From Pempheris klunzingeri (taxonomy: Eukaryota; Chordata; Actinopteri; Acropomatiformes; Pempheridae): a stretch of 64,000 nucleotides of DNA. Both the position numbers and the translations under genes were made by a program. The notes under the pieces were generated by a model. The model saw nothing but the letters and a program-made list of their open reading frames with translations. It had not been told where the DNA came from and searched no databases. The DNA lies in NCBI RefSeq assembly GCF_042242105.1, contig NC_092026.1, positions 24,423,691 through 24,487,690 on the forward strand, in the 5' to 3' direction. The stretch's first letter is position 1; every line of letters begins with the position of its first letter. Shown here piece after piece: positions 1 through 12,659 of this stretch.

Positions 1-1250
1 AAGGAAACAGCACGTCTGCTTCTGTCCAAAGGTCATAAAATCCCCCTACCAGCACCTCTTGTGCTCACTAACATGATGTTATGTTCTAATTTCACAGAAA
101 AACCAAAGTGTGAAAAGGTCTTTTTTCTTTTGTATTTCCATTTCTTTGCTGGGTGCAGTCACTTCCAAGAGATTCTCCTTATTCCTCATCAGCAAGTTTC
201 CAAGTGGCCAAAACAGTAAATGCAGGTTTAATGTGTGACCGAGGTAACAATTACCTGAGACGTAACTCTGTTAATGGCAGGTCTTTTACAGTAAGTTTTA
301 CATGACAACAAATCCAAAGTCACATGTTTGCTTGTCAGTCAAAGAGAGAGCACCACGGATCAAGAAATCCATGTCAAATTTACTACACAACATTAGTTAA
401 GGATTTGACTCTGTGGGATGTATTTGAATAGTTTGTCAGGGCACATTCGCTCAAATTTAACCTTTTGAAAAAGCAGACAGCCCTACTTCACAGCCAGCAT
501 TGCAGCTTGAATGTCTTTCAATGACTGGTAACCTCATTTTCAGCGTCATATTACTTCCTTCTCTTCTTTTCTCACATGTACTCCCATAGTTTGAGGATGC
601 GATCCAAATGTTTTTGCCCAAAGGTATCCTGACACAGATTTCACTCTGATTTTCCGAGACAAGAACAAAAACAACAGCTTTCCTTATTTACTGCTTTACT
701 CACTTAGTTTTATTCAGCCGCCCTTGTGTCTCATTCACAGATGCAAGGTTTTGTTGTTAAATGTTGTAATGAACCAGCACTGGACGGCAGCATACTCATC
801 GTTTGCTATGATGTCACAGTCGTTACTGAAGCAAAAGGTCAAAATCACAACAGTCCACCTCAGTGCTGTGTTCGAAATAAGCGAGAGATAAAACCATGAA
901 GACGTTTTGTTCTACTGATTCGATAGCGGGAGTTTGTATCGTGTGTTTTGGCAGTTCAAGTGAAAGCAGCAGTTTCCAGTTGTGTTTTGTGACCGTGGTC
1001 CGCTCTGAAGGCTTCAAACTAAAACGTTCACATATTTTTCTTTATATTGTAATTCATTCTTTTTGTACCAATATTTAGGACACAATAATATTCTTGGAGG
1101 GGAATAAAAACAAAGTACCATCCAGCTTCACTGTTTTTTAATGTAATTTTGGAGGTGTGAAACTGTGGGCAGTCTACCGTCCGTATATGATGTATTATCG
1201 AGTTGTTTAATTTTATCAAAATAAACTTTTACAGTCAAAGTGTTGTTGTG
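1..1250 (+). other. possible 3' UTR of a gene lying left of the window
   Basis: No coding exon is recognisable here. An AATAAA hexamer at 1220-1225 is followed about 15 bases later by a GT-rich stretch (1240-1256). That is the arrangement expected at a vertebrate polyadenylation site for a + strand transcript. The stretch lacks long simple repeats and recognisable transposons, unlike what follows. A 3' UTR is only an inference; it could equally be plain intergenic DNA. Confidence 0.25.
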
Positions 1251-2414
1251 TTTTTGAACTGGAGGACTCAGCCTCGGTAAACCACGTCGATCTTTAGTCA
1301 CTCTTCTCCACACGTTTCCTCCGACAGCTGAAACAAACGTGGCTGTGAACCTCAGTAAGATGTATTTCATCATGCACCATTTCACAGCTTCACAGTTCAG
1401 TTCATTTAATCCCCCAGAAATATGACAAGTCACTGGTTTCCCAACTAGGCAAAGTAGGCAACTGGCTGGGACCCCGACCCTCAAGTGGCCCGTCGGCTTT
1501 AGGTTCAGCATGCTGATCAACCACAGTTCATTCATCACCCAGGGGTGCCCTGACCCTGCATGTGCCCCTGCCGCCCACTCACCCTCTACCACTACTGATT
1601 CTTTCAGGTATGATGTTTTGAAAGTGACGGTAGGAAAATACCAGATGTAATGGTGCCTTCAAATGGGGTCGTGTCCTCCTCCTGCAGAGCTGCTGCGATC
1701 CCCATTTCTTTTTCAGATAGAGCTGTTCAAATCGCCTGGTTCCCTGTCACCTCCAGCTCGCCTGCCTGTCTCCCAGCTGACTCTGTCTGCTTGGCAGCCA
1801 GAGTCTGACCCAGAACTTAAGGATCCCTGTCTGTCCTGAGGGATCCTGTCCCTGACAGCCCTTCTCCTTGGTTGTAGCCCACAAAGAATCCAGTTTTCAC
1901 TTCCTGTTTCTCCTGTGGCTGTTCCACAGGAGGTGGTTGTGCACCCTGATCTCCACCTCCTCCCTGATTCCCATAACCCCCCGCCACACACACACACACA
2001 CACACTCGAACACACAAACACATTTAAGCACATACATTACATGTTTGTAATGTACTGTATGTATGCGAGTATACAGAGAATAAGGTCAAATTAAGAAAAT
2101 AAATTATGAACTAAAACGACATGGGTGGGTTCATCTGGCCCTGTCAGTCATAGCTAGTTATCACAGTGCTTTGTATTTACTCTTTTTTAATCATTATTTG
2201 GCAGAACACAGTACACATCCATGTCTGTGTGCCTTTGGACATTACTTATTTTCACAAAAAAGCTGGAAAAGTGGTAAAACTGCTGATTTGAAACCTTTAA
2301 CCCTGGTCTACTCTCTATCTACCATCCCTCCTCTTTTTTTCCTTCTCACCATCTGTCAGCAGCTGATGAACCACAAACAGAGGTAGAGCACATCAGTCAC
2401 TTCAGTCCAAGTTT

Positions 2415-2456
<42 letters not shown>

Positions 2457-2632
2457 TTACCCGATGGCAGCATTAGTGATGACAGCTGTAACTTAACCAT
2501 GCTACAAGTACACTGCGTGCCTACATCAGTGCTTCATATTTTCTCTTACTGTTAATCTTTGATGGGGCTGTCATGTAAGGAGACAAAAAATGACTGTCAA
2601 ACTCACTAACCCCACCCCCACAGAACAAGTAC

Positions 2633-2690
<58 letters not shown>

Positions 2691-3339
2691 CGCTGCATGT
2701 TAAAAAATGCACACAGATTCATTCAAAAATACATGACCATTCATTCTTCCAGGCATGGTCTGAGGAAGGTGCTGGCTGAGATGCTCTCCTGCGGCTTGTC
2801 CCTCCCCCTCGGGGCCAACACAAGGAGGGAGGGGGACAGAGAGCGAGACAAGAATCAGTTCTTTCAGCAAACATGCTTCATTGGAAAACATCTTGCACTG
2901 AAGAAAAGAGAAAGACGGTAGTTTTTGAATTGTAGCTTGAGCTGGCAGGAGGAGGCAGAGGAGTGTGAACCTTCGTGTGCTGGCTGGACTTTTAGCACAC
3001 TTGACAGCAGGGCTCAACAATTAGAGCTGCTGTAACAACAACTTTGCACAAGCAGAGTGGAGATGTGTGCCTACTCATTTGTTTTATTTTTTTCAATTCA
3101 TTAAAGAATGAATCTGTATCTGAATGTAAATGCCCATGTTCCCATTAGTGAGGGCTAACTAAGAGTTTTGCTTTTAATTGTGTGTAGATTACCTCTCAGG
3201 TGTTTCCTGTCTCATAGCGCAACACGAAATGTAACATTTCATGCCAGTTTTCAAATAAGTATAAGTTGAATTAACTTTAATCCAACACTAGATTAGCACC
3301 TGTATACTCACATTAGTGTCATGATCCTCTGAGTTTGGT
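1251..3339. other. anonymous intergenic DNA with CA/GT microsatellites
   Basis: I see no gene. Short (CA)n at 1986-2006, (GT)n at 2417-2455 and a long (CA)27 at 2635-2688 account for most of the apparent open frames, which read as runs of alternating Cys-Val or His-Thr. Nothing else in the stretch is recognisable. Confidence 0.6.
2635..2688. repeat. (CA)27 microsatellite
   Basis: A perfect alternating CA run of about 54 bases. It is likely to be length-polymorphic. Confidence 0.95.
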
Positions 3340-3890
3340 TAACTTAACAGTTTTTGTCTCGTCTCATGTTGTCCTGTCATTTCCGGTTTTATTTTGAAGT
3401 AACCCTGTCTCCCTCTCGTTCCAGATGTATTTACTTCCTGTACTCATGTGTCCAGCTGTCTGTGATTGTCCAGCCCCTCCCTGATTGTTTCCACCTGTCC
3501 CCCATTACCTTGTGTATATATATTCTGTGTCTTCCTTTGTCCTGAGCCAGTTCATCATGTACCAGTGTCAAACCAGCTGTTTAGTTCCCTTGTGTTTCAT
3601 TGTCAGAGTTCAGAGCTGAAGGTTTGCTTTTCTGTTGATCACTTTGTCTCTTGCATGAGCTCGAAACCAGCCCACACCTCCACAACCCCTTCTTGTTAAT
3701 AGTCTGCCCTTTTGGCCTGAGTGTGTTCTGTTTCTAGTTCTTAGTATTGGTTTTGTCTTTATCGCTCCAGTTTTTTTAAGGAGTCGCTCTATGTTTATAG
3801 TAGTCTTAGTCTGTTGCCATTGTTCTTGTTTTTCCTGCCTTGATTAATAAATTGCTTTAATTTGTAACTTTCTTGTTGTGCGTGTGGGTT
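3340..3890 (+). mobile_element. retroelement-like repeat, possibly a solo LTR
   Basis: This TC-rich stretch has the composition of many teleost LTRs. A TATA-like box (near 3515, TATATATATT) is followed by transcript-like sequence and an AATAAA (near 3846). Part of it, around CCTGATTGTTTCCACCTGT, recurs in inverted orientation near 26,430-26,460. That shows it is an interspersed repeat. No primer-binding site or matching second LTR was found, so the class is uncertain. Confidence 0.4.
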
Positions 3891-3924
3891 TTCCTGTCTT
3901 GTTGGCCCCAGGGTGTGATAATTA

Positions 3925-4300
3925 GCTTTTCCACTGCAGGAACTTTTCTCATTTACCCAGGATTTTGAAAAACGTCGGGGTGTTTCCACCAAAATTACCC
4001 GGGGAACATATGTTCCCTCGGACGGCGACGTCCAGGTTCTTTTGAGCGTATTTGCCGAGGAAGAAATTCAGTGGGACTTCGAGTTGGCAACTCGAAATGA
4101 CCAAGTCTATGGAAGAATATCCGACAAGCTGGCGGAGCTAAATGTAGGACACACGCCGAAACAAATTTGTGAAAAGTTGAAGAAACTTGTGAAAGATTAT
4201 AAGAAGCTGAAGGACCACAACAGTCGCAGTGGGTCCGACCGCCGTACTATACGTCTTTTACTAGGTAAATAAATTCCTGGTAATAAAAGTTCCTGGAAAT
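3925..4300 (+). mobile_element. Harbinger-like element remnant with Myb/SANT-like domain
   Basis: An open frame (about 4048-4270) reads through a Myb/SANT-like helix-turn-helix region. It contains WDFELATRNDQVYGRI near its start and QICEKLKKLVKDYKKLKD later, then ends at a stop after about 75 residues. Such domains accompany PIF/Harbinger transposases and the host genes derived from them. The flanks carry short imperfect inverted sequences, each including an AGGAACTTTT core (near 3940 and, reversed, near 4285). This suggests a non-autonomous element with a captured fragment. No transposase catalytic domain is present. Confidence 0.5.
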
Positions 4301-4560
4301 GTTGTTGGGGCTAGTGGCAGCTGCTGTAGTTACCCCCCCAACTGTGAGCCACTTTTCAACCCTTGCCACCCTTGTTGTTCATCCTGTTGAGCCTCTCTCT
4401 CGCCCTGCTGACAGGGCTAAACAACACAAGCCAGTGGTAGGGATCCTTCAGATAACACATTTATCTAATCTGGTTGTTCCGTTTCTGGTCATAGTACAAA
4501 TATTTTTAGCTATGAGCTTATTTTTCAGTCGATTGAATCAGCCGAGCTTTACCAAGTAAC
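4301..4560 (+). mobile_element. possible LINE ORF1 remnant
   Basis: The stretch shares an ACTGTGAGC...CTTTTCAAC...TTGCC block with 19,565-19,600. In the second copy this is followed by a frame reading LLTGDSIT, a signature resembling the SGNH-type domain in ORF1 of some CR1/L2 LINEs. This copy is degraded. The assignment rests mainly on the shared block and is weak. Confidence 0.25.
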
Positions 4561-5184
4561 TGCTAAATGTTTGCTGGACCGCATCAAATAGATAAGAAAT
4601 ATTATCATATTCAATCCAGAGAAAATCGATGACGAGGAAAGAAGCAAAAGATGACAAAGGGGTAGAAATATAAAAAGTCAAATTAGATGAGGCAGAGGGA
4701 GAGACATCCTTAATCTGAAGGCTTAATACTCAATATTTAATCAAATATCTTTTAATTAATTACAAATGGTTTAATAATATTTCTCAATGATTAAAAGATT
4801 ATCCTCTGCTTTGATTATAATAACCACCAAACATATACATGATTTTCTAATCAAACCCCTTCCTCCTTTATCTTAATGGGAAGCATGCTTAAAGATGCGC
4901 TTTGAATCATTAACGTCAATTGGAGCTCTTCTAAACTTGTCATATCCACTGCTTCACTTCCAACCTCCAACAAAGAGCTACCAGTCAGACGCCTCGATCT
5001 TTTAGATTCAACACATTTAACAGCGTACTGAGGTCACACATTTGAATTCAAGCAGGAAAACGTGGTTTCTCTTGGAGAGGTGGTGGTTTCTATGATGTAG
5101 CCATTCTTTCTGCCTGTGATCAGGTATATATCTCTGTGTGTGCATGTCTTGTACAGGACTGTTCTGACATACTGGATAAGTGCT
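4561..5184. other. anonymous AT-rich intergenic DNA
   Basis: AT-rich sequence without recognisable exons, transposon signatures or tandem repeats. Confidence 0.5.
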
Positions 5185-5428
5185 CTGTATCTGTGTAGCA
5201 CCTTTCTAGTCATTTCAACTACTCAAATCACTTTTCACATTCACACATCATTCACTCAGGAGGAATCTAAGTTGGAGGAGACTATTCTTTCACACACATT
5301 CACACACTGAAGCTGCTTCAGGAGCAGGTTGGAGATCAGTGTCACGCTGACTCAAAGGAGCCGGGGATCGGACCAGCGACTTTCCGATTGATGGACGAGC
5401 CACTCTACCTCTGAGCCACAGCCACCAG
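5185..5428 (-). mobile_element. tRNA-derived SINE
   Basis: Read on the minus strand, the right end begins with a tRNA-like head. It has an A-box-like TGGCTCAGAGGTAGAG and, about 35 bases on, a B-box-like GGTCCGATCCCC. A body and tail with TGAATGTGTGTGA and an end resembling GACTAGAAAGGTGCTA follow. Shorter copies of the same family lie at 31,165-31,320 (+) and 61,573-61,690 (-). This is the most complete of the three. The family is common in teleost genomes; I do not give a family name. Confidence 0.7.
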
Positions 5429-5539
5429 TTTAGAGCTTGGACACACCTTCTCATTCACTGGTTTATTATTATTATTTACTTTATCTTAATTATGTTATTA
5501 TAATGTATAATTATTATATTATACATTGTAGATTCATGT

Positions 5540-5655
5540 TGAAGACATCAGAACTATGAAGGAACACATATGCGATTATTAACAAACCAGGATATGTTTC
5601 ATGTTTTAGATTCTTCAAAGTAGCCACCTTTGACTTTAATGACATCATTAAACAT
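5540..5655 (-). mobile_element. Tc1-like transposon end fragment
   Basis: The segment GATTCTTCAAAGTAGCCACC and its surroundings match a motif common in the subterminal region of fish Tc1-like elements, in minus orientation. Only about 115 bases remain and no transposase is present. Confidence 0.55.
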
Positions 5656-7139
5656 TAAACATCTGTGTGGGCTGGAAGTCCCACGGTCCGAATGGAAGAC
5701 ACCTCCCAAAGTGGTTGACAATGACCGAGCCCAACCAGATCCAGACCGACAAAGTGGTGATGGCAAGAGAAGAAGGCAGCAACATTAGGAAGAAAATACC
5801 ATGGGCTGAAAGAGAAAGATGTGGGGAGTAAAGGTGTGGGTGGGGGTGGGGGGTACAGAAGGGGATTTTGGTTTAATATATATATAATTTTATAATTTAC
5901 ATCTTAACGTAGATGTGGCTTTAGTTTTTGCTGCCATGCACTCGTTATAGGTTAACAATTGTGCAAATACAGTGGGTGAACTCAGTTTGTGCAGGGCATT
6001 AATACTAAGGCTCATAAGCACACAGATTATCCCCCAATCATCTGCATAATCAAACAGTGGACTTTTTACTCTTCATCCATGCAGCCCACCCATCTGAACT
6101 CTGCAGGAAGGGGAGAGAAAAGAGGAAAGGATGAATGGAGGGCAGGGTCAGGTGCTCTTGAGTGCTTTTTGGAAGATGGACAAGTGGTGTTTTCAGGTGT
6201 GTGTGTGTGTGTGGAGGGGGGGTATAATGGACTTAATGGATTCCAGTAAGCATGCCAAAAGAGTTGAAGGGACGCAGATTTAAGTGTTTCTTTTTGTGTG
6301 TGAAATTGTGAAGCTGAGTGTAAAACTGAGAGAGTGTTAGAGCAACAGCATGAGGAGCATCTGTTACCGCAGAAACTAGATTCACTTTGAGGAAACTTTG
6401 CCAGATAAGATCAGACTTTACATCCTGCTGTTAGATGGGTGTTCAACTGCACTGTTTAATATACAATCATAATTAATGCCCCTGAAATGCATCAGTTATT
6501 AGAAATGCATGTTAGAATAACATTTAGTAACACAGAAAAGGATATTTATACCTATTTACTACTAGTATTAGTAGTAGTAAAAGTGATCTCCATGGACTTG
6601 TGCTAATGTAATATGCACTATACAGATATTTTGTACATTATCAATGTCTGGAATTACACTGTAAGAATAACATCTAGCTATACATAGTAATATGCCAGAT
6701 GTATTGCATGCTTTGTTTGTTGTTTGTGTCTTCTTGGTGAGATAATGCAGTTTGTGTGTTGAAGAATTGCACTTGTATTTGGCAGGATTTGGATAAGCCT
6801 GACTTCAAAATGGCATAATCTGTCTGGCTGTTGACATAAATACATAAAGCAGATGATTTGAACATTTACTTCAGAGCAGACTCAGAGGATCTTCCTCTCT
6901 TTGGTGAGATTCCCCTTGAATCAGATACACCACAGATGGGCTGAAAGAAAAGCCCAGTACATCTAAACCCCTCAGCAGCGACAGAGACTGTTGTGATGAC
7001 TGGCAGCACCAGTGCTCATGAAGACAATGGATGAAGAGGGAATCTCTCTCGTATCTCATCAAAGTTGTGAAGCCCATATGAGCGGAGATACATTGGAGAT
7101 GTGGCAGGCAGGTCCCTGTTTTGCAAAGTAATTAGACAA
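5656..7139. other. anonymous intergenic DNA
   Basis: No exon or transposon is recognisable. A short GT run (6199-6212) followed by a G-rich tract is the only simple repeat of note. Confidence 0.5.
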
Positions 7140-8364
7140 CTCTAGCTTCCAACTCAGGTCCATCATATCCACTGATGATGCAGAAAAATTAGTCCATGCA
7201 TTTGTCACTTCTAGGTTGGACTATTGTAACTCCTTATTATCAGGCTGCCCCAATAAGTCCTTAAAGACTCTCCAGCTGGTCCAGAACGCTGCTGCTCCTG
7301 TTCTGACCAGAACTAAGAGAAGAGACCATCTTTCTCCTGTACTGGCTTCTCTTCACTGGCTTCCAGTAAAATCTAGAATAGAGTTTAAAATCCTTCTCCT
7401 CACCTACAAGGTTCTTAATGTTCAGGCTCCATCATATCTTAAAGAACTCATAGTACCGTACTACCCCACTAGAGCACTGTGCTCCCAGACTGCAGGTCTA
7501 CTGGTGGTTCCTAAAGTCCTCTAAAGTAGTGATGGAGCCAGAGCTTTCAGCTATCAGGCTCCTCTCCTGTGGAATCTCCTTCCAGTTTGGGTTTGGGGGG
7601 CAGACACCCTCTCTACATTTAAGAGTAGACTAAAAACCTTCCTTAGTGATAAAGCCTATAGTTTAGGGCTGGATCAGGCTTTGGACCAGCCCCTAGTTAT
7701 GCTGCTATAGGATTAGGCTACCGGGGGACTCCCATGATGCACTGGGCTCCTCTCTCCTCCTCTTCCTCTCCAACCTGATGCTTCATGTCTCTTTAATGTC
7801 TGTTACTAACTTGGTATCTTCCTGGAGCCTTTCTGTGCTTTTCTCATCTCTCTGGTTCCTGTGGATCCTGGTCCTGGTCCTGGTCCTGGTCCTGCTGATG
7901 TGGTTCTCTGCTTCATGAATCACTGCTGCGGATCGTCGTCCACTCGTCATGTTTTTCAATAATATCATACTGCTAATCTTTTAGTCACACTCCTATTGTT
8001 AGTGCTATAGTCACTGGTAGTATGTTGGTTGCTGTTTGTGTTCTCTCTCTCTCTCTCTGTCCAACCTCCATCCCACACGGATCCTGACAGAAGCCGTCCA
8101 CATTGAGCCTGGGTCTGTTTCAGGTTTCTTCCTGTTAAAGGGGAGTTCTTCCTGATAAAGGGGAGTTCTTCCTCCACTGTTTCCTAATATAATATCTGAT
8201 GCTGCTCATGTGGGGATTCTTGAATCCTTAATGTTGAATTCCTGAATCGTTGGGTCTCTCTCTAATTAAAGAGTTTGGTCTAGACCTGCTCTTTATGGAA
8301 AGAGTCTGGAGATAATGCTGTTGTGAATTGGCGCTCTATAAATAAAGATTGATTGATTGATTGA
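7140..8364 (+). mobile_element. L2-type LINE, 5'-truncated, with RT C-terminus and full 3' tail
   Basis: A frame at about 7180-7525 reads LDYCNSLLSG near its start, then LQLVQNAA and SLHWLPVKSRIEFKILLLTYK. These are characteristic of the C-terminal part of L2-clade reverse transcriptases of fish. It stops at 7525, and the normal continuation resumes in another frame, so the copy is dead. The 3' UTR follows and ends in GCGCTCTATAAATAAAGATTGATTGATTGATTG at about 8332-8364, the microsatellite-like L2 terminus. Related 3' tails lie at 13,815, 20,070, 21,964 (reverse), 41,930 (reverse) and 57,345. A CTGGTC hexamer repeat sits in the tail at 7868-7893. Confidence 0.85.
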
Positions 8365-10859
8365 AAGGAAGTGGTGGTATGTTTCAGTACTTTTTACCCC
8401 TTTCAGCCCCAACAAGGTGGGGCAGCCTGGCAAAAACCTCACTACACCTCCCGCTGCCTGCCAATGCTCTGGGCACAAGGTCCTTTGCAAAGGTGACTCC
8501 GTTGACGCGACCGATCACTATTTTTATTAACAGGTCTTCCTCTGTCAGGCTTGTGTTCCACACTCTCAGCTGAAGACTAAGAAGGACAGAGCTTTTGTAA
8601 AGGAGTGACAGAGTGAACAGAGCCACTGAGGTGATGACAGTGATGGCTGGTGATGTCGCTTTGCTTAGAGAAAATTAATCAAGTGCAAAATCAGTGACTA
8701 GAAATCTGTGAGGAGAGGTCAAAAGCCAAAGCCTGTGATCCAGGTCTGTGGTCTAAATGCATGTGGCCATCAAAGGCACAGCATTGCTGCACCTAAAAAT
8801 AGGTTGTTTTTTTCTGGCCAAAAGGCGCCACTCTAACTTGATCAATACACCACTTAAAGTAAGATGCAAGTCCACCGACGTAATTCTCTTTTCAGCCATG
8901 CAACATCAAAGATTTTTCCACTGTAGGGCAGACTACTAAATGAGATTGTTTCTGTGCCCTCTTTGTTCAAATGAAAGATAAATACATACAGTGCATGCAA
9001 AGCATATGTAGACCTGCCAATGATGCAAGGCAGATCCATCGTCTTTGTTTTCTGTGCACACACATAAGCCAACAATCCAATTCTGATACGGCAAAACAAG
9101 ATCTGAGCTTTGTAACGGAATAAGACATCAGATCTATTTATGCCTAAGAGCCACTGAAACACATGTGCTGCTTTATTTAGCACAACACTCTCCATGTTTC
9201 ACACACTGCTGCTAAACTGGATTTGAGATGTACAGTGAATTTCCTGCATTTGTCACATCTGACTAAAACCCAGATACACCAGAGGTACATTGACACGAAT
9301 CCACGCTGACAATTCTCTTTCAATTCAAAATCAAAAGCACATCTGTCAACATAATCAAGTACATAATGACAAACAGACATACAACACAGACACATTAGAG
9401 CTGAGAATAAAAGCTCTTTCTGTTGCTCAATAACACACAATTTAGATGTATTGACATCATGATCAAAATTGAAATCACAGATTTATGTTGGTCTTATTTG
9501 AGTGCTGTCAGAATTAACACATTAATTTTCTAACTAATTTGAAATATTTAACGTGTTAAACGATCTCGAGGTCCACTGTTCTTATTCCACACCCCGTGCT
9601 TCATTTTCCAGAGCCTGTGAGAGTGTTTCTGACGGAATAAAACGTTTTTCAGCAATGAAGTTGATCAAAATAACAGACTTATCAATGCAGCTCCTTCAAA
9701 CTTCACTACAGTTGCGTTTAAACCTGTTGGGTTTAATTTGATTGCTGGCACACATGAAATCAGATGACTGTGGAGTAAGACTGAAGTGCAGCCCCACCGG
9801 TTTGTCTTAGTCTGTATTTGGAGGCCTGTCAAGGTGTTGCATTTTTACTACATATCAGACATGATGCCTCCTAAGCACATCCACTATATATATTCAGTGA
9901 TGTGTCTATGAAAAATAAGCATAATACTACTAATGAAGCTTTGAAGAAAATGTGTTTCTATATATTGATTCCATGTTCCTGTACAAGTCTCCCTTTTTTC
10001 ACTTGTAAAAAATATTTGAATAATGATGGTGATTTTTCTGGACTCCATCATCCTCTATGGAGCAGTCTGGACTTGATTCAACCCATGTACATCAGAGAAA
10101 TCAATACAACTGGGGCTCTTTGACCTTGTGCTCACTCGTTCTCAGTAAAAAGGGTAAAAAAAAATCAAATGATATTTATTATTTTGGCCTTAAAAAGCCA
10201 AACTTTTAAACAAAACATAAAGTAAAGATTTTCTATAAATTTACATTGTGTTTAAAGAACAGGGGCATTTATGTGCAAAACCTTTGAGGGGAAATACTGG
10301 TGTTTAAGAGACCAAAATCTACAAGCATGAAGTTAAAGCAGAAACACAAATCACTGATTCTGCCACGTCTGGACTTGAGAGACAACTAATGGTCTCTGCT
10401 TTTAGATTCCCCAGCGGAGGACACACTGTTCTCTGCTGTACATGGATGTGTGTGTGAGTGTGAGAGAGAGAGAGAGAGAGTTAGACAGAGATGGCCTCTG
10501 AGGCAAGTGGCTTCCCCTTCTCCTGCACTTCTGAGTACTTCGTACCTCCTTACTCTCCCTATGCCACTGTTAAATTATAGATAAGAGCTGCTGCACTGAC
10601 TGTTCCAGCTCCCTCCACATCTGTGCATCAATACCACCTTTATCCGTTGACTCCGGCGGAGCCTGGGCGTCCTGACAGCAGAGGATGTGTCTTGACATAA
10701 AGCTGTATGTTACGTGTAACTGGCAGAGTACAGAATAAAACATGAACAGCTTGTTGCCTGATTATGTACATCTGTAATATCCCTTTGCTCTCCATATGAT
10801 ATATCTTTGTCAGTAGTTTCATGCCAGTGTTAAATGAACCAAAGCCTATGTTAGCTGGC
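8365..10859. other. anonymous intergenic DNA
   Basis: No convincing exon or transposon. A short (GA)n lies at 10,460-10,480. The open frames on both strands are short and show no domain signature. Confidence 0.5.
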
Positions 10860-12010
10860 CCACCTTATAGGTCAGTCTACCTCAAGCTTGATTAGGTTCC
10901 AATACGCACCAAATGTGGCTCCTATTTGCTGATAGAAAAGGCACTAAATGTTCCTAGAGATGCTGTTGGAAGCATGAGGAACCCTGGCTACACACATGGC
11001 GGAAAGAGGAAGCTATCAACGGCTGCCACCAGATTTCTGAGGAGGCAGGTGGACAAAAACCCTCAAGAGACCTGCAGTAAGACTTGGTGGCAGCAGACAC
11101 TGAGGTTTCAGTTTCTACAGTAAGACACATACTAAACACTGAAGGCCTCCATGACTGAACTCCAAGAGGTACACCACCACTGACCCAAAAGCAGGAGACA
11201 TGACGGCTCCAATATGCTTGAAACCATGTAAGTAAGCCACAGAAGTTTTGAGATTCTGTTCTGAGGAGCGATGAAACAAAACTGGAACTTTTCAGGTCTG
11301 TGGATCAGCAGTATGTCTGGAGGAGGAAGAATGAGGCAGATGCTGAAAAGAACCCCCTGCCTACAGTGAAGCATGGTGGTGGGTCTGTGATGTTCTCTGG
11401 CTGCTTTGCTTCTTCTGGCTCTGGAAACCTGCAGCATTTGGAGGACAAGATGGATTCAATGAAGTGTCAGGAAATCCAGGAGAAAACCTCATGCTGTCTG
11501 TGAGGAAGCTGAAGCTCGGCTGTCACTGGACCTTCTAATGAGACAGTGATTCCAAACATACCTCAAAGTCCACCAGGACTTCAGAAAAAGTCCTGGAAGA
11601 TACTAGAGTGGCCGTCACAGTCACCTGATTTGAATCCCACAGAAAACCTCTGGTGGGATTTGAAGAATGCAGTTCCAGCATGCAAACCCAAGAGAGAGCT
11701 GGAGGATATTGTTCATGAGGAATGGGCTCGGATTCCTCAGGCTGTCAGAACCTGGTATCTGGTTCTGCATCACGTTTGCAGCAGGTCATAACAGCAAAGG
11801 GTGCTCTGTCAAGATGCTTGTCAAGAAGGGGTTGAATAATTTTGAGACTGCAGTGACGTGGCATATTGTGTTGTATTCGAAGAAACCACCTGTTGTGTTG
11901 AGTTGAGTGTGTTTGAGTTGAGTTGAGAACAGAGCTGAAAGTTTGTACATTTTGCCAATACACATAATTTGCAATGGGGGTTGAATAATGATGTGCAACT
12001 GTATATATGG
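10860..12010 (+). mobile_element. degenerate Tc1/mariner transposon
   Basis: Three transposase relics lie in order on the + strand but in different frames. The first (10,930-11,080) is an N-terminal DNA-binding part with GKRKLS and FLRRQVDKNPQET. The second (about 11,310-11,430) reads VWRR, then PTVKHGGGSVMFSGCFA. The third is catalytic, with a DSDSKHTSK-type motif at 11,542-11,568 and SPDLNPTENLWWDLK near 11,620-11,660. These correspond to the second D and final E of a DD34E active site. Several frameshifts and stops make it non-functional. The terminal inverted repeats could not be delimited with confidence. Confidence 0.85.
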
Positions 12011-12089
12011 TCTAATTCCTTTTGTTTCTTGGCCCAAGCAGTGCTCCTCTTCTAGTTGTTCTTCCTCAGTAGTTTCTTCTTTGCAGTAG

Positions 12090-12540
12090 TTCGACCATGA
12101 AGGCCAAAAATGATGGTACCCTTAACTTAATATTTTGTTGCACAACCTTTTGAGGCAATCACTGCAATCAAGCGATTTCTGTAACTCTCAATGAGACTTC
12201 TGCACCTGTCGACAGGTATTTTGGCCCACTCCTCATGAGCAAACTGCTCCAGCTGTCTCAGGTTTGAAGGGTGCCTTCTCCAGACCGCATGTTTCAGCTC
12301 CTTCCACAGATGTGGAGTACATTGGCAGAATGGTTAGGCATATAAAGCACAGAGCTTTGACACCTTTACTCTTCATGACCTGCGTCCCATGTGTCAGCAG
12401 TTTTACCAAAACATATGGCTGAGTAAAGTCATGTGTGCCACTCCACATGGTTTTCTTTGAGTCAGTGGACAAACTTCTGGCCACAGGCTGCTTGGAGGTG
12501 GCTTTTGGAGGCACGAATCACACTCAGTGACCCAAATTAA
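12090..12540 (-). mobile_element. second Tc1-like fragment, opposite orientation
   Basis: On the minus strand the segment 12,210-12,260 reads CATGAGGAGTGGGCCAAAAT. In Tc1-like transposase genes this lies near the end of the coding region. An end-like region including GGTTGTGCAACAAAATATTAAG (12,130-12,155) follows. It sits about 80 bases from the + strand Tc1 copy and was probably inserted independently. No intact frame remains. Confidence 0.65.
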
Positions 12541-12659
12541 GCATGTCTGACTAAACATTGGACCCTCCAGCACTGACTTTTACGTTCACTCAAGAATTTC
12601 TCTCTTCAGTGAGTGAGTGAATGAGCTTTCTGCTTGTTTTGACCTTCCCTCTTGTCTGC

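Noticed and set aside
1128..1592. 154-codon minus-strand open frame
   Set aside because: No domain signature; the sequence reads as chance and overlaps a plausible poly(A) region of the other strand.
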